From Caldilineaceae bacterium SB0661_bin_32 (GTDB lineage Bacteria > Chloroflexota > Anaerolineae > Caldilineales > Caldilineaceae), in NCBI GenBank assembly GCA_009841235.1, contig VXMH01000081.1, forward strand, positions 1-33,009: a stretch of DNA of 33,009 nt. The letters run 5' to 3'. Both the position numbers and the translations under genes were made by a program. Below, piece by piece: positions 24,443 to 31,675 of this stretch. Every line of letters begins with the position of its first letter. The stretch's first letter is position 1. The notes beneath the pieces are model-generated. The model made no database searches, was not told the DNA's origin, and worked only from the letters and a program-made list of their open reading frames with translations.

Positions 24443-25462
24443 TCAATCGTTTTCTAAAATGATCTCTCGTGCCGTCTCTACCCACTGGGGGTGGTCGTTC
24501 AGACTCTCTACAAGTTGCAGATCTTCTCCTCCCAACTCCATAAACATTTCATGATACTCCTCGCCCACCTCGATCGTGGTTTCCAGGCAGTCGGCGACAA
24601 AAGAAGGAGAAAAGGCCAGAATCTTCTTGACGCCTTTTGCGGCAAGTGCTCCCAGGACATCATCAGTATAAGGTTGGATCCAGGGATCCTTACCCAGCCT
24701 CGACTGAAAGCTGACTGTGTAATCCCCATCCTCCAAGTCCAGGGCTTCAGCCAAAGATCGGGACGTTGCGTAACACTGAGCGCGATAGCAGGAGTGGTTT
24801 CCAGCGTGGATTTCATCACAGCAGTTTGGGTCGCCAAAGCAGTCGGGATTACCCTTTCTGATTTGGCGCTCAGGCAAGCCATGAAAAGTGAAAAGAATAT
24901 GATCGTATCCGGCCTGATCAAAGTGCTGCTTTCCTAAACAGGCAATCGTCTGAATCATCCTGGGATGATCGTAAAAGCTATCGATGAATCGAAGCTTGGG
25001 GATCTCCGGCCATTTTTGTACGACCTGCATTACCTTCTCATGAACTGATCCCACCGTTGCCGAAGCATATTGGGGAAAGAGAGGAAAGATTACGATGCTG
25101 GACGGGCGCTGTTGGCGAAGCATTTCCAGGGCGGATTCAATACTGGGATTCTGATATCGCATCGCCAAGGACACGATGAAGTTGTCTCCCAGTTGCTGCT
25201 GAACCGAGTCTCGGAAATTGCAGCTGTGGTACATCAGGGGCGACCCTTTTTCCGACCATATCTTCTGGTATTCTCTGGCGGATTTGGGCGCGCGAAATGG
25301 AGCAATTATCAGATTTACCAGCAGAAGTCTGCGCCAATAGGGGATGTCGATGATTCGGCCATCCATGAGAAACTGGCGCAGGTATTTCCAAACATCAACT
25401 GTTTCGGGACTGTCAGGTGTTCCGACATTGACCAACAGGACTCCAGTCTTCGATTTCTCCAT
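24443..25462 (-). CDS. hemH: Ferrochelatase
   Basis: HemH inserts Fe2+ into protoporphyrin IX or coproporphyrin III in the last part of haem synthesis. The 339-residue protein has the family N-terminus GVLLVNVGTPDSP, the Bacteroidota-like FRAPKSAREYQKIW, FPLFPQYASATVGSV, catalytic His194 in FTFHGLPERQ and Glu294 in DCLETTIE. Cys208, Cys214, Cys215, Cys225 and Cys230 form a cluster that might bind an iron-sulfur centre or metal. No other haem gene is present in the window. GC is visibly lower than in the neighbours (30, 26 and 33 of 60 in three sample lines against 39 of 60 in the next gene). The ATG at 25462 has only a weak ribosome site. Confidence 0.95.
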   Translation of the reverse strand: MEKSKTGVLLVNVGTPDSPETVDVWKYLRQFLMDGRIIDIPYWRRLLLVNLIIAPFRAPKSAREYQKIWSEKGSPLMYHSCNFRDSVQQQLGDNFIVSLAMRYQNPSIESALEMLRQQRPSSIVIFPLFPQYASATVGSVHEKVMQVVQKWPEIPKLRFIDSFYDHPRMIQTIACLGKQHFDQAGYDHILFTFHGLPERQIRKGNPDCFGDPNCCDEIHAGNHSCYRAQCYATSRSLAEALDLEDGDYTVSFQSRLGKDPWIQPYTDDVLGALAAKGVKKILAFSPSFVADCLETTIEVGEEYHEMFMELGGEDLQLVESLNDHPQWVETAREIILEND

Positions 25463-25520
25463 CGCGTTCCAGTGCTCTCAATATGTGAAACGGTATCGCT
25501 ACATGCTGTCCAAGTGAGCG

Positions 25521-25535
25521 CGACCGGTCCGGTCG
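25521..25535. promoter_or_regulatory. Palindromic site CGACCGG-T-CCGGTCG
   Basis: A perfect 7-base dyad around a single base lies in the 104-base gap between the PhyH-family gene and hemH. It could be an operator for hemH or a chance GC palindrome; nothing else supports a binding protein. Confidence 0.25.
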
Positions 25536-25566
25536 AGCCGACACTGAGTGGTCCAACCGTCGGGTA

Positions 25567-26400
25567 TCAGAATTTTTTCGCCGCCGCGATTTCGGCGTGC
25601 TCCGGCAGGTAGGGCACGTCTTTTCGGTCCCAGACGGCGCGCCCTTCGACCGCATGAATCCCCATCAACTGGCGGCGGTGGGGGGTATCGGCCCAGTCGA
25701 CGATGTGCTGGGGCGGAGGTGTGCTGCCCCACTTTTTCACCCAGAAGGGCATGTAACCGTAGATGAGAATACGCCGGTCGCGGGGGCTGGTGTTGGCCAG
25801 ACCCGAATGCCAGCAGAGAACGTTCCAGATGATGGCGGAGCCAGCCTTGCCGACGATCCTTTCCAAACCCGGCATCTGCTCCAGCGTTTCGCCGACGAAC
25901 TCGGTCCGGGATGGGTTTGCGTCCCGCTTGTGGCTGCCGGGAACGAGACTGAAGCAGCCCATATCGGGCGTCTGATCGTCGAGAAAGTAGAAGACCTTCG
26001 CCTTGAGCATGAACTGCGCATGCCGCCAGGCCGGCCAGTCGCGATGCCAGCCGGTGTGAGCATTCGTGCCGGCGTGATGGCAGTGGGCGACCATCTCCAT
26101 CGTCTGAACGTCCGGCCCGACTACCTCCTTCAGAATCGGCAGCACAAGCGGGTTCTCGGCGATGTCCAGGAAGAGGGAGTCGTACTGATGGATATCGCCC
26201 ATGGTGTGCGCGTCCGGACCGTTGCCGTAGCCGCCCTTGTATGTGCCGTCGCGCACGGACTCGGCCCACGCCGGCTCGGTCTGGCGCTGAATGGCCTCGT
26301 AGGCGGCCCGCACGCGGTCCAAGCCGAACGGTTCGAGCGCGTTTTCGACGATCAGAAAGCCCTGCTCGTCGATCTGTTCTCGTTGTTCCGGTGTGAGCAC
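25567..26400 (-). CDS. Phytanoyl-CoA dioxygenase (PhyH) family protein
   Basis: This is a 277-residue Fe(II)/2-oxoglutarate dioxygenase. The N-terminal QREQIDEQGFLIVENAL is typical of PhyH proteins. The iron ligands are His and Asp of TGWHRDWPAW, with the distal His in LCWHSGLANTS and the 2-oxoglutarate-binding Arg in DRRILIYGYM. These enzymes hydroxylate lipids, amino acids or natural products; the substrate cannot be inferred. The GTG at 26400 follows AAGGAGGAG. The thioredoxin-reductase-like gene ends 77 bases upstream on the same strand, so co-transcription is possible. Confidence 0.9.
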   Translation of the reverse strand: MLTPEQREQIDEQGFLIVENALEPFGLDRVRAAYEAIQRQTEPAWAESVRDGTYKGGYGNGPDAHTMGDIHQYDSLFLDIAENPLVLPILKEVVGPDVQTMEMVAHCHHAGTNAHTGWHRDWPAWRHAQFMLKAKVFYFLDDQTPDMGCFSLVPGSHKRDANPSRTEFVGETLEQMPGLERIVGKAGSAIIWNVLCWHSGLANTSPRDRRILIYGYMPFWVKKWGSTPPPQHIVDWADTPHRRQLMGIHAVEGRAVWDRKDVPYLPEHAEIAAAKKF

Positions 26401-26477
26401 CTTCTCCTCCTTACGAGAGTGGCAGGCGGCCAGTGACGTGTTGGCAGCCGGAGAACCGAATCCGGCGGACAGCGGGG

Positions 26478-27728
26478 TCAGACCGTTCGCAGATAGTCGC
26501 GAATCAGCAGGGCCGCGGTTGCGCCTTCGCCGGCGGCCGAGGCGACCTGTTTCGTGCTGTCGGCGCGCACGTCTCCGGCGGCAAAGAGACCGGGGACACT
26601 CGTTTCCAGTGCGGCTGGGTCCCGGTCCAGGTAGAGCGGCGGGCGCTTGTCCGATTCGTGGGTAAGGTTATGCCCGGTTTCGATGAAACCCCACCTGTTA
26701 AGGTGCACTCCGGTCCCCTCCAGGAATCCCGTATTGGGCTCGAGGCCGATAAAGACGAAGGCGCCATCCACCGACATTTGCGACTCGGCCTCGGTCCGGT
26801 TGTTCCAGAGCTGCAGTCTGTTCAGTTGCGCCCTGGCGCCGAGGAACTCCTGGACTTCGGTATTCCATCGCACCTCGATCTTAGAGTTGCCTGACACAGA
26901 CTCCTGAATTACCTGACTGGCGTGCAGTACAGGGCCCCGCACCAAAAGTGTAACCCGTTCAGCGAACTTCGTCAGCAGCAGACTCTCTTCGGCAGCGCTG
27001 TTGCCGCCGCCGATCACGGCCACCTCCTTGCCTCTGTAGAAGGGGCCGTCGCAGGTGGCGCAGAAGTGAACCCCTGCGCCGAGATAATCGTTTTCGCCGG
27101 GCACGTTCAGGCGGCGGTAGCGGCTGCCGGTGGAGATAAGGACAGCCTGTGCGCTGTACTCGTCGCCTGCGACTGTTTCGACGCGGTGATAGTTGTCCTG
27201 ACGCTGGATTGTGGCGACATCCTGGGCCTGCAGCAGCTCAACGCCGAACCTTTCGGCCTGGGCCCGGAGTCTCTGAGCAAATTCAAAGCCATCGACACCG
27301 TCGGGGAATCCGGGCAGGTTATCCAGTTTTTCGGTGGCAGCGGCCTGGCCGCCAAAGGCGGCGCGCTCGATGATGAGGATGTCAACGCCTTCTCTGGCCA
27401 GGTAGAGGGCCGCGGTCAGGCCGGCAGGGCCGCCGCCGATGACGATCACCGGGTAGTGTTGGCGGCTGGCGGTCGTCCTCAGACCCAGTTTTGCCGCCAG
27501 TTCGGCGTTGCTCGGCTCGATGAGCCGGGAACCGTCGGCGAAGACGATGGTGGGTATGATGCGTCTGCCATCGTTCATTTCGATGACCCGCCGTTCGGCG
27601 TCCGCGTCCTCTTCGATGTTTACCCAGTGATATGGAATCCGATGTTCGCCAAGGAACTGTTTGCTGCGTCGGCAGTCGGGGCACCAGAAGGCGCCATAGA
27701 CGACAATATCGGGTGAAGATTCGGTCAT
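26478..27728 (-). CDS. Glutaredoxin-like domain fused to thioredoxin reductase
   Basis: The protein has 416 residues. Residues 1-80 form a glutaredoxin/NrdH-like domain with FWCPDC (Cys16, Cys19), RRIIPTIVFADGS (cis-Pro strand) and EPSNAELAAKLGL. Residues 90-416 form a thioredoxin-reductase-type flavoenzyme: FAD loop GGGPAG (98-103), AFGGQAA, redox pair CATCDG (Cys223, Cys226), NAD(P) loop GGGNSAAE (240-247) and FAAGDVRADSTKQVASAAGEG. The fused redoxin could take electrons directly from the flavoenzyme, which would pass them from NAD(P)H to a target peroxidase or reductase. The ATG at 27728 has GGGAG about 9 bases upstream, and a promoter lies at 27834-27863. Confidence 0.9.
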   Translation of the reverse strand: MTESSPDIVVYGAFWCPDCRRSKQFLGEHRIPYHWVNIEEDADAERRVIEMNDGRRIIPTIVFADGSRLIEPSNAELAAKLGLRTTASRQHYPVIVIGGGPAGLTAALYLAREGVDILIIERAAFGGQAAATEKLDNLPGFPDGVDGFEFAQRLRAQAERFGVELLQAQDVATIQRQDNYHRVETVAGDEYSAQAVLISTGSRYRRLNVPGENDYLGAGVHFCATCDGPFYRGKEVAVIGGGNSAAEESLLLTKFAERVTLLVRGPVLHASQVIQESVSGNSKIEVRWNTEVQEFLGARAQLNRLQLWNNRTEAESQMSVDGAFVFIGLEPNTGFLEGTGVHLNRWGFIETGHNLTHESDKRPPLYLDRDPAALETSVPGLFAAGDVRADSTKQVASAAGEGATAALLIRDYLRTV

Positions 27729-27833
27729 GTTTTCTGTCTCCCAATCCGGGAACTAATCGCCGGCCCCGTAGTTTAGCTACCGCCGGCATCGGCCGTGACG
27801 GTCCGGAGCGGGGTGATAGGCGTTGCTGTTGGC

Positions 27834-27863
27834 ATTGTAGCAGTAGGGCCGCGTATGGGTCAA
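27834..27863 (-). promoter_or_regulatory. Promoter of the Grx-thioredoxin reductase gene
   Basis: On the minus strand the site reads TTGACC, an 18-base spacer ending TGC, then TACAAT, about 105 bases before the ATG. Both hexamers and the extended -10 TG are good. Confidence 0.6.
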
Positions 27864-27902
27864 TCGAAAGGCTGGTTGCCGCCGGCCAAAGCAGTTCGAT
27901 GA

Positions 27903-28019
27903 CTTTGCATCAGCCCGGTATACCTCTCCCAGATCGAGACGGGGAGGCGGGTCGGCTCCGCCAAGACCCTGGCTTCGATTGCCCAGGGGCTTAACGTCAG
28001 CCTGGATGATCTCGTTTGA
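27903..28019 (+). pseudogene. Relic of an XRE-type helix-turn-helix regulator (C-terminal part)
   Basis: The frame ending at the TGA at 28017 encodes SPVYLSQIETGRRV followed by KTLASIAQGLNVSLDDLV. This is the recognition helix and last helices of a Cro/CI-type HTH domain. An in-frame TGA at 27900-27902 cuts it off from upstream sequence, and the roughly 30 residues expected before it are not recognisable. The fragment lies opposite in orientation to its neighbours, within a 347-base intergenic region that otherwise holds only the promoter at 27834-27863. Confidence 0.6.
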
Positions 28020-28075
28020 CCACGGTGGAGCCATGAGGGCAGTCCAAACCTGGGGCAAACAGTCCTGCGACTGGG

Positions 28076-28996
28076 TCAATTGAACTGGAGCTCTGCTAAT
28101 GCGATGCCGCTTTCCCCAGCGACTGAGTAGAGCAGATAGACCTGATCGCCTTCCTGGTAGATGCCGGGATCGCGCAACTGGCGGGCAGGTTCGTGGATCG
28201 CTCCGCGCTGTGATGGTTCCAAGGGCAGGTTGACACCCTCGTAATCGGTTTCAGGCTCCAGGATGGAGAATGGGGCGGAGGGTTTCCACTCCCCCCAGTC
28301 CGTGCGCAGGTCGATGGTGGCGCAGAGGATGTGCTCCGGGCAGTCTCCGGCGCGGGAATAGAAGACGTAGAGTATGTCGTCGCGCAGGAGGAGGGCGGCA
28401 TGCCTCTGGTCGCGGTCAAAGAGGACCGGCCCCGGTTCGAAATTGGTGCGCCCGTCACGGCTGCGGAAGAGGATGCCGGGCATCGCGAGGGCGTAAACCC
28501 AACCGTCGGTGGTGTCGGGATAGCGGAAGACCCTGAAGTAGCTCGGGCCGAGAATCTCGGTGTCGGAAGTAAAGCTGAGTCCGTCCTCAGACACTGCGAG
28601 CAGAGAACGCTGCCCTTCGAGAAAGGGATATTGTCGCTTCAGCGGATCCGATTCCAGCTCTTCGGGCCGCACTGACGGACCGTGATAGTACATCAGAATA
28701 CGCCGGTTCTCGTGGTCGATATGCAGATCGGGGCTGGCGACGTGGTTGTAGCAAGGCGTCTGCTCGAGGCGCAGCGTGCCTGGCGAGTAGATGGTCCACG
28801 GCCCTGTCAGTTCGTCGGCATAGGCCAGCCGGATAAATGCGCCCTGATGATGGGCGAAGTAGAGGTAGTACCGCCCCAACGGATTCGGCAGCCAGTCCGG
28901 TACGCGCAGAAGGGACGGCCCGTTGATATTTTCGCCGATGGATTCGTCCAGCGCGGGTGTGATGATCGGATTGGCAGAAAGGCGCCTTACCTGCAT
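28076..28996 (-). CDS. Glycoside hydrolase family 43/32-like beta-propeller protein
   Basis: The 306-residue protein follows the five-bladed beta-propeller pattern of GH43/GH32-like proteins. It opens with NPIITP and ENINGPSLL and then YYLYFAHHQGAFIRLAYAD. Blade-like strands follow (ILMYYHGP, RSLLAVSEDGLSF, YALAMPGILFRSRDG, ILYVFYSRAGDCPEH, LRDPGIYQEGDQVYLLYSVAG). Acidic residues in the RDPGIY and SPDLHIDHE regions may be catalytic, but the family is too divergent to assign them. No signal peptide is present. The ATG at 28996 has GGGAGAT upstream; the open frame to 29065 is not needed. It lies 120 bases after the PcRGLX-like gene on the same strand and probably processes the same carbohydrate. 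Confidence 0.75.
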   Translation of the reverse strand: MQVRRLSANPIITPALDESIGENINGPSLLRVPDWLPNPLGRYYLYFAHHQGAFIRLAYADELTGPWTIYSPGTLRLEQTPCYNHVASPDLHIDHENRRILMYYHGPSVRPEELESDPLKRQYPFLEGQRSLLAVSEDGLSFTSDTEILGPSYFRVFRYPDTTDGWVYALAMPGILFRSRDGRTNFEPGPVLFDRDQRHAALLLRDDILYVFYSRAGDCPEHILCATIDLRTDWGEWKPSAPFSILEPETDYEGVNLPLEPSQRGAIHEPARQLRDPGIYQEGDQVYLLYSVAGESGIALAELQFN

Positions 28997-29116
28997 GAGG
29001 GATCTCCCGGTGGGCGAAATTGCCCGCCGCCGGCTCCAGTATTTCGGATGTCGAGCGACGGGCAATTTGTACCGCCAGCATGGGGTATATTGAAATGACG
29101 GACCTCCCGGCGACGA

Positions 29117-31363
29117 TCAAGCTGCGCCGGGATAGGGATATTCGTACCAGTCCAGCAGGCCCAGAGGGGCGGCTGCGCCGGCGTAGAGGATCAACGAAGT
29201 GTATTTGTCGGCAAAGATGCGGCCGCCCCCTACGCCGTCGATGACGGCGCCGGAAGGATCGGCGAATTTCGGGCCGCTCTCCTTGGTTTCCAAGTTGAAC
29301 ATGAGTGCGGCAAAGGTGTTGGCCGCGACTCTCAGATAGCGTTCGTCGCCGCTGATGCGCCAGGCGTAGGTTAAGGCCTCCAGCGCATGGGGCGTGGGCG
29401 CGGTCCGCTGAAGGGACGGGAGTTCTTTGTAGTAGAAGACCCCGTCGGGCCCGAGACAGTGTTCGATGAGATCGTCCATCACCGACACAATCAGCCGCTT
29501 CACCCTCTCATCGTCTTCGATCAGGAGATAGCGGGCAAACGAGCATACGGTAAGGGAGATCATAAAGGGCACGCGCGGCATGGTGTGGCTGGTATAGGGC
29601 GCCAGAAGCGCGCCAAATTCGTCGTGCCAGTCGAGGAACATTTCGATCAGCTGCCTGGCTTCGTCGCGCCAGCGCTGTTCACCGGTACCGAGCCAGAGAC
29701 CGACATAGGCGCGCAAGGCCCAGCCCCCTTCGCGGACCGAAGCTTCACCCAGTTGCTGCATTGACGGCAACCGCATGTGACGCAGGATGTTTTCGCCAAT
29801 TGAGTTCGCCGCCTCCAGGCTTTCCCGCCGACCGGTTAGGAAGTAGTAGTCGAGAAACCCTTCGGTCCACTCGTGGGACGGTATACAGCGCCCGGTGGCG
29901 TGGTAGCGGGTGTGGAGGCGGAGGCCGCCGTCGATCAACGGATCCGGGTGATGGTGGCAGAAGTCCACGTCGAGCCAGTGGCGTGCGCTCACCAGGGCGG
30001 AATCGAGGGCGCGACGCTGGCCGGTGAGGGCATAGTAGAGGGTGCAGGCGTGGGGGCGGTCGTACTCGTTGTTGACCCAGACGTTTTCGCCTTCGCCCCG
30101 GCCCTGGTTCGTATAACCGGAATCGGGCGCGTCGCCGAAATGCATCATGCCCAGCGCTTTGGGGCGGCCGTCATGCAGGTTATTCAGGTCGGTGTAGAGG
30201 CGGCGGGGGAGTTTCTCCGGGAAGTAGGTCTCGATCCAGGGATTGTTGGCCCGGTACCAGTCCACCGGCAACGAGGGCCGATCCGGCAGCTGGAACTGCA
30301 AGCTGCGCTGGCTCAAGACGTCGAGGGGCGTATCGGGCCCGTGGAAGTGGAGCTGGATGCGATGGGTCTTGGCCATGCCCTGCAGGATCGGGGCAGGTGG
30401 TTCTCCGGCGGGATAGAGCCAGCAGGCGATGCCCTGCGTGTGGCCGTGCAGTCTTTTTGGAAAGTTCTGGTGGGCCTGGTGGATGGAGAGGCAGAGACCT
30501 CCCTGCTGGTCGCGCCAGTTGCACCAGAAGTCACCGTAATAGGAGTCGATAAAGTGCTCGTTTGACTGATAAAGCATCGTCTCGGTATCGAGGGTCTGCG
30601 AGACTTCGCTTTCGCTCTGGCTGATGGAGGTTCGATACCAGCCTTCGCCAAGAGCGAGTTGGGGCTGGTTGGCGGCCTGATCCGCATTGAAGTCCAGGCG
30701 CAAACTCTGCATTGTCACTTCCGGCATGTCCAATGTGTGCAGGAACTGGTGCTCAACTTCGATGTAGGGCTTGCCGGCGTAGGCGGTGATGCGGCCGCGC
30801 AACGCCAGGAATTCGGTACCGTCAGGCTGCAGGTGGCGGCCGCGCACAAGGATGACGGCGCGGAGCGGACCGGCCTCATCGACCTCCAGTTCGACGGCGC
30901 CGCTGCTGCTGCCGGCGGCGGCCGCATCGGTCTCCATCGTAAAGCCGGCGAAGGGCGCGGGCCGCGCCGGTCCCCCGGCAAGGAGTACATCCCGCACGGG
31001 GAGGAAGCCCTCCCGCGGCACGCGAAAACGCAACGGTCCTGTGTCGACCAGCAGGCCGCCGGCATCCTCCATCACCTGCACTTGCTGCTGCGGCTGCGGC
31101 GGTTGATCAGAGGCGATGCGGAAGTTGAGCGTCTTGGAAAGGTTGCCGGGCAGGTCCGGTTGGAGGTGGACCAGCAACCACTTGACGCTGCCGTCGGACC
31201 AGTGGGACAGGGCGCGCTGTTGAGACGGCAACGCTTCGCCGTCGTCTTCGATGACTAGATGGGCCCCGTCGGGCAGTTTGCCCTGGACAAAGGGGATGCT
31301 GACGGTGACCGGCTCGGCGACTCGGTCAAATTGGGAGAGTTTTTCGAAATAGAGGGTGCTCAC
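29117..31363 (-). CDS. PcRGLX/YetA-like protein (exo-rhamnogalacturonan lyase family-like)
   Basis: The 748-residue protein resembles the PcRGLX/YetA-like family. Its N-terminal RIFT-barrel-type domain has VTVSIPFVQGKLPDGAHLVIED, then LPSQQRALSHWSDGSVKWLLV, matching the family pattern in which a polysaccharide-active protein opens with SVRWLLL-like strands. A middle beta domain follows (about 95-400), then an alpha/alpha barrel (about 400-720; RPHACTLYYALTGQRRALDSALVSARHWLDVD, CIPSHEWTEGFLDYYFLTGRRESLEAA). Family members include an exo-rhamnogalacturonan lyase, but the substrate here is unproven. No clear signal peptide is visible. The GTG at 31363 is preceded by AAGGAG, so the longer open frame to 31504 is not used. 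The sulfatase gene diverges 312 bases away. Confidence 0.7.
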   Translation of the reverse strand: MSTLYFEKLSQFDRVAEPVTVSIPFVQGKLPDGAHLVIEDDGEALPSQQRALSHWSDGSVKWLLVHLQPDLPGNLSKTLNFRIASDQPPQPQQQVQVMEDAGGLLVDTGPLRFRVPREGFLPVRDVLLAGGPARPAPFAGFTMETDAAAAGSSSGAVELEVDEAGPLRAVILVRGRHLQPDGTEFLALRGRITAYAGKPYIEVEHQFLHTLDMPEVTMQSLRLDFNADQAANQPQLALGEGWYRTSISQSESEVSQTLDTETMLYQSNEHFIDSYYGDFWCNWRDQQGGLCLSIHQAHQNFPKRLHGHTQGIACWLYPAGEPPAPILQGMAKTHRIQLHFHGPDTPLDVLSQRSLQFQLPDRPSLPVDWYRANNPWIETYFPEKLPRRLYTDLNNLHDGRPKALGMMHFGDAPDSGYTNQGRGEGENVWVNNEYDRPHACTLYYALTGQRRALDSALVSARHWLDVDFCHHHPDPLIDGGLRLHTRYHATGRCIPSHEWTEGFLDYYFLTGRRESLEAANSIGENILRHMRLPSMQQLGEASVREGGWALRAYVGLWLGTGEQRWRDEARQLIEMFLDWHDEFGALLAPYTSHTMPRVPFMISLTVCSFARYLLIEDDERVKRLIVSVMDDLIEHCLGPDGVFYYKELPSLQRTAPTPHALEALTYAWRISGDERYLRVAANTFAALMFNLETKESGPKFADPSGAVIDGVGGGRIFADKYTSLILYAGAAAPLGLLDWYEYPYPGAA

Positions 31364-31549
31364 TTTATGTCTTCTCCTTGGCACTGATTGGAAAGCAAGC
31401 TTCCCGGCAATTTGCAAGGGGGATGCGCAGGCCTGGGCAGCCGTTCTTACGGACTGTGGACGCAAGTGTCTGACAATTACAACGTCATTGCACGAAATCG
31501 TCAAGTGATATCGTAGCAGGAATTGGTGAAGAGAGCCGAGAGCAGGTCA

Positions 31550-31579
31550 TTGTGATCGGTCAAGGACGCGTGATAGAAT
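31550..31579 (+). promoter_or_regulatory. Promoter of the sulfatase gene
   Basis: TTGTGA, an 18-base spacer ending TGA, and TAGAAT lie about 97 bases before the sulfatase ATG. This is the only convincing promoter in the 312-base divergent region between the PcRGLX-like and sulfatase genes; no gene is visible there. Confidence 0.5.
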
Positions 31580-31675
31580 CCCCGCATAACAGATGCAGTA
31601 TTGCGGCCGGAAGTCTGAAGTACCATTGCTCTGGTCTTCCTCTTCTCTTACCCTATTCTCCCTGGAGAACTCAGC

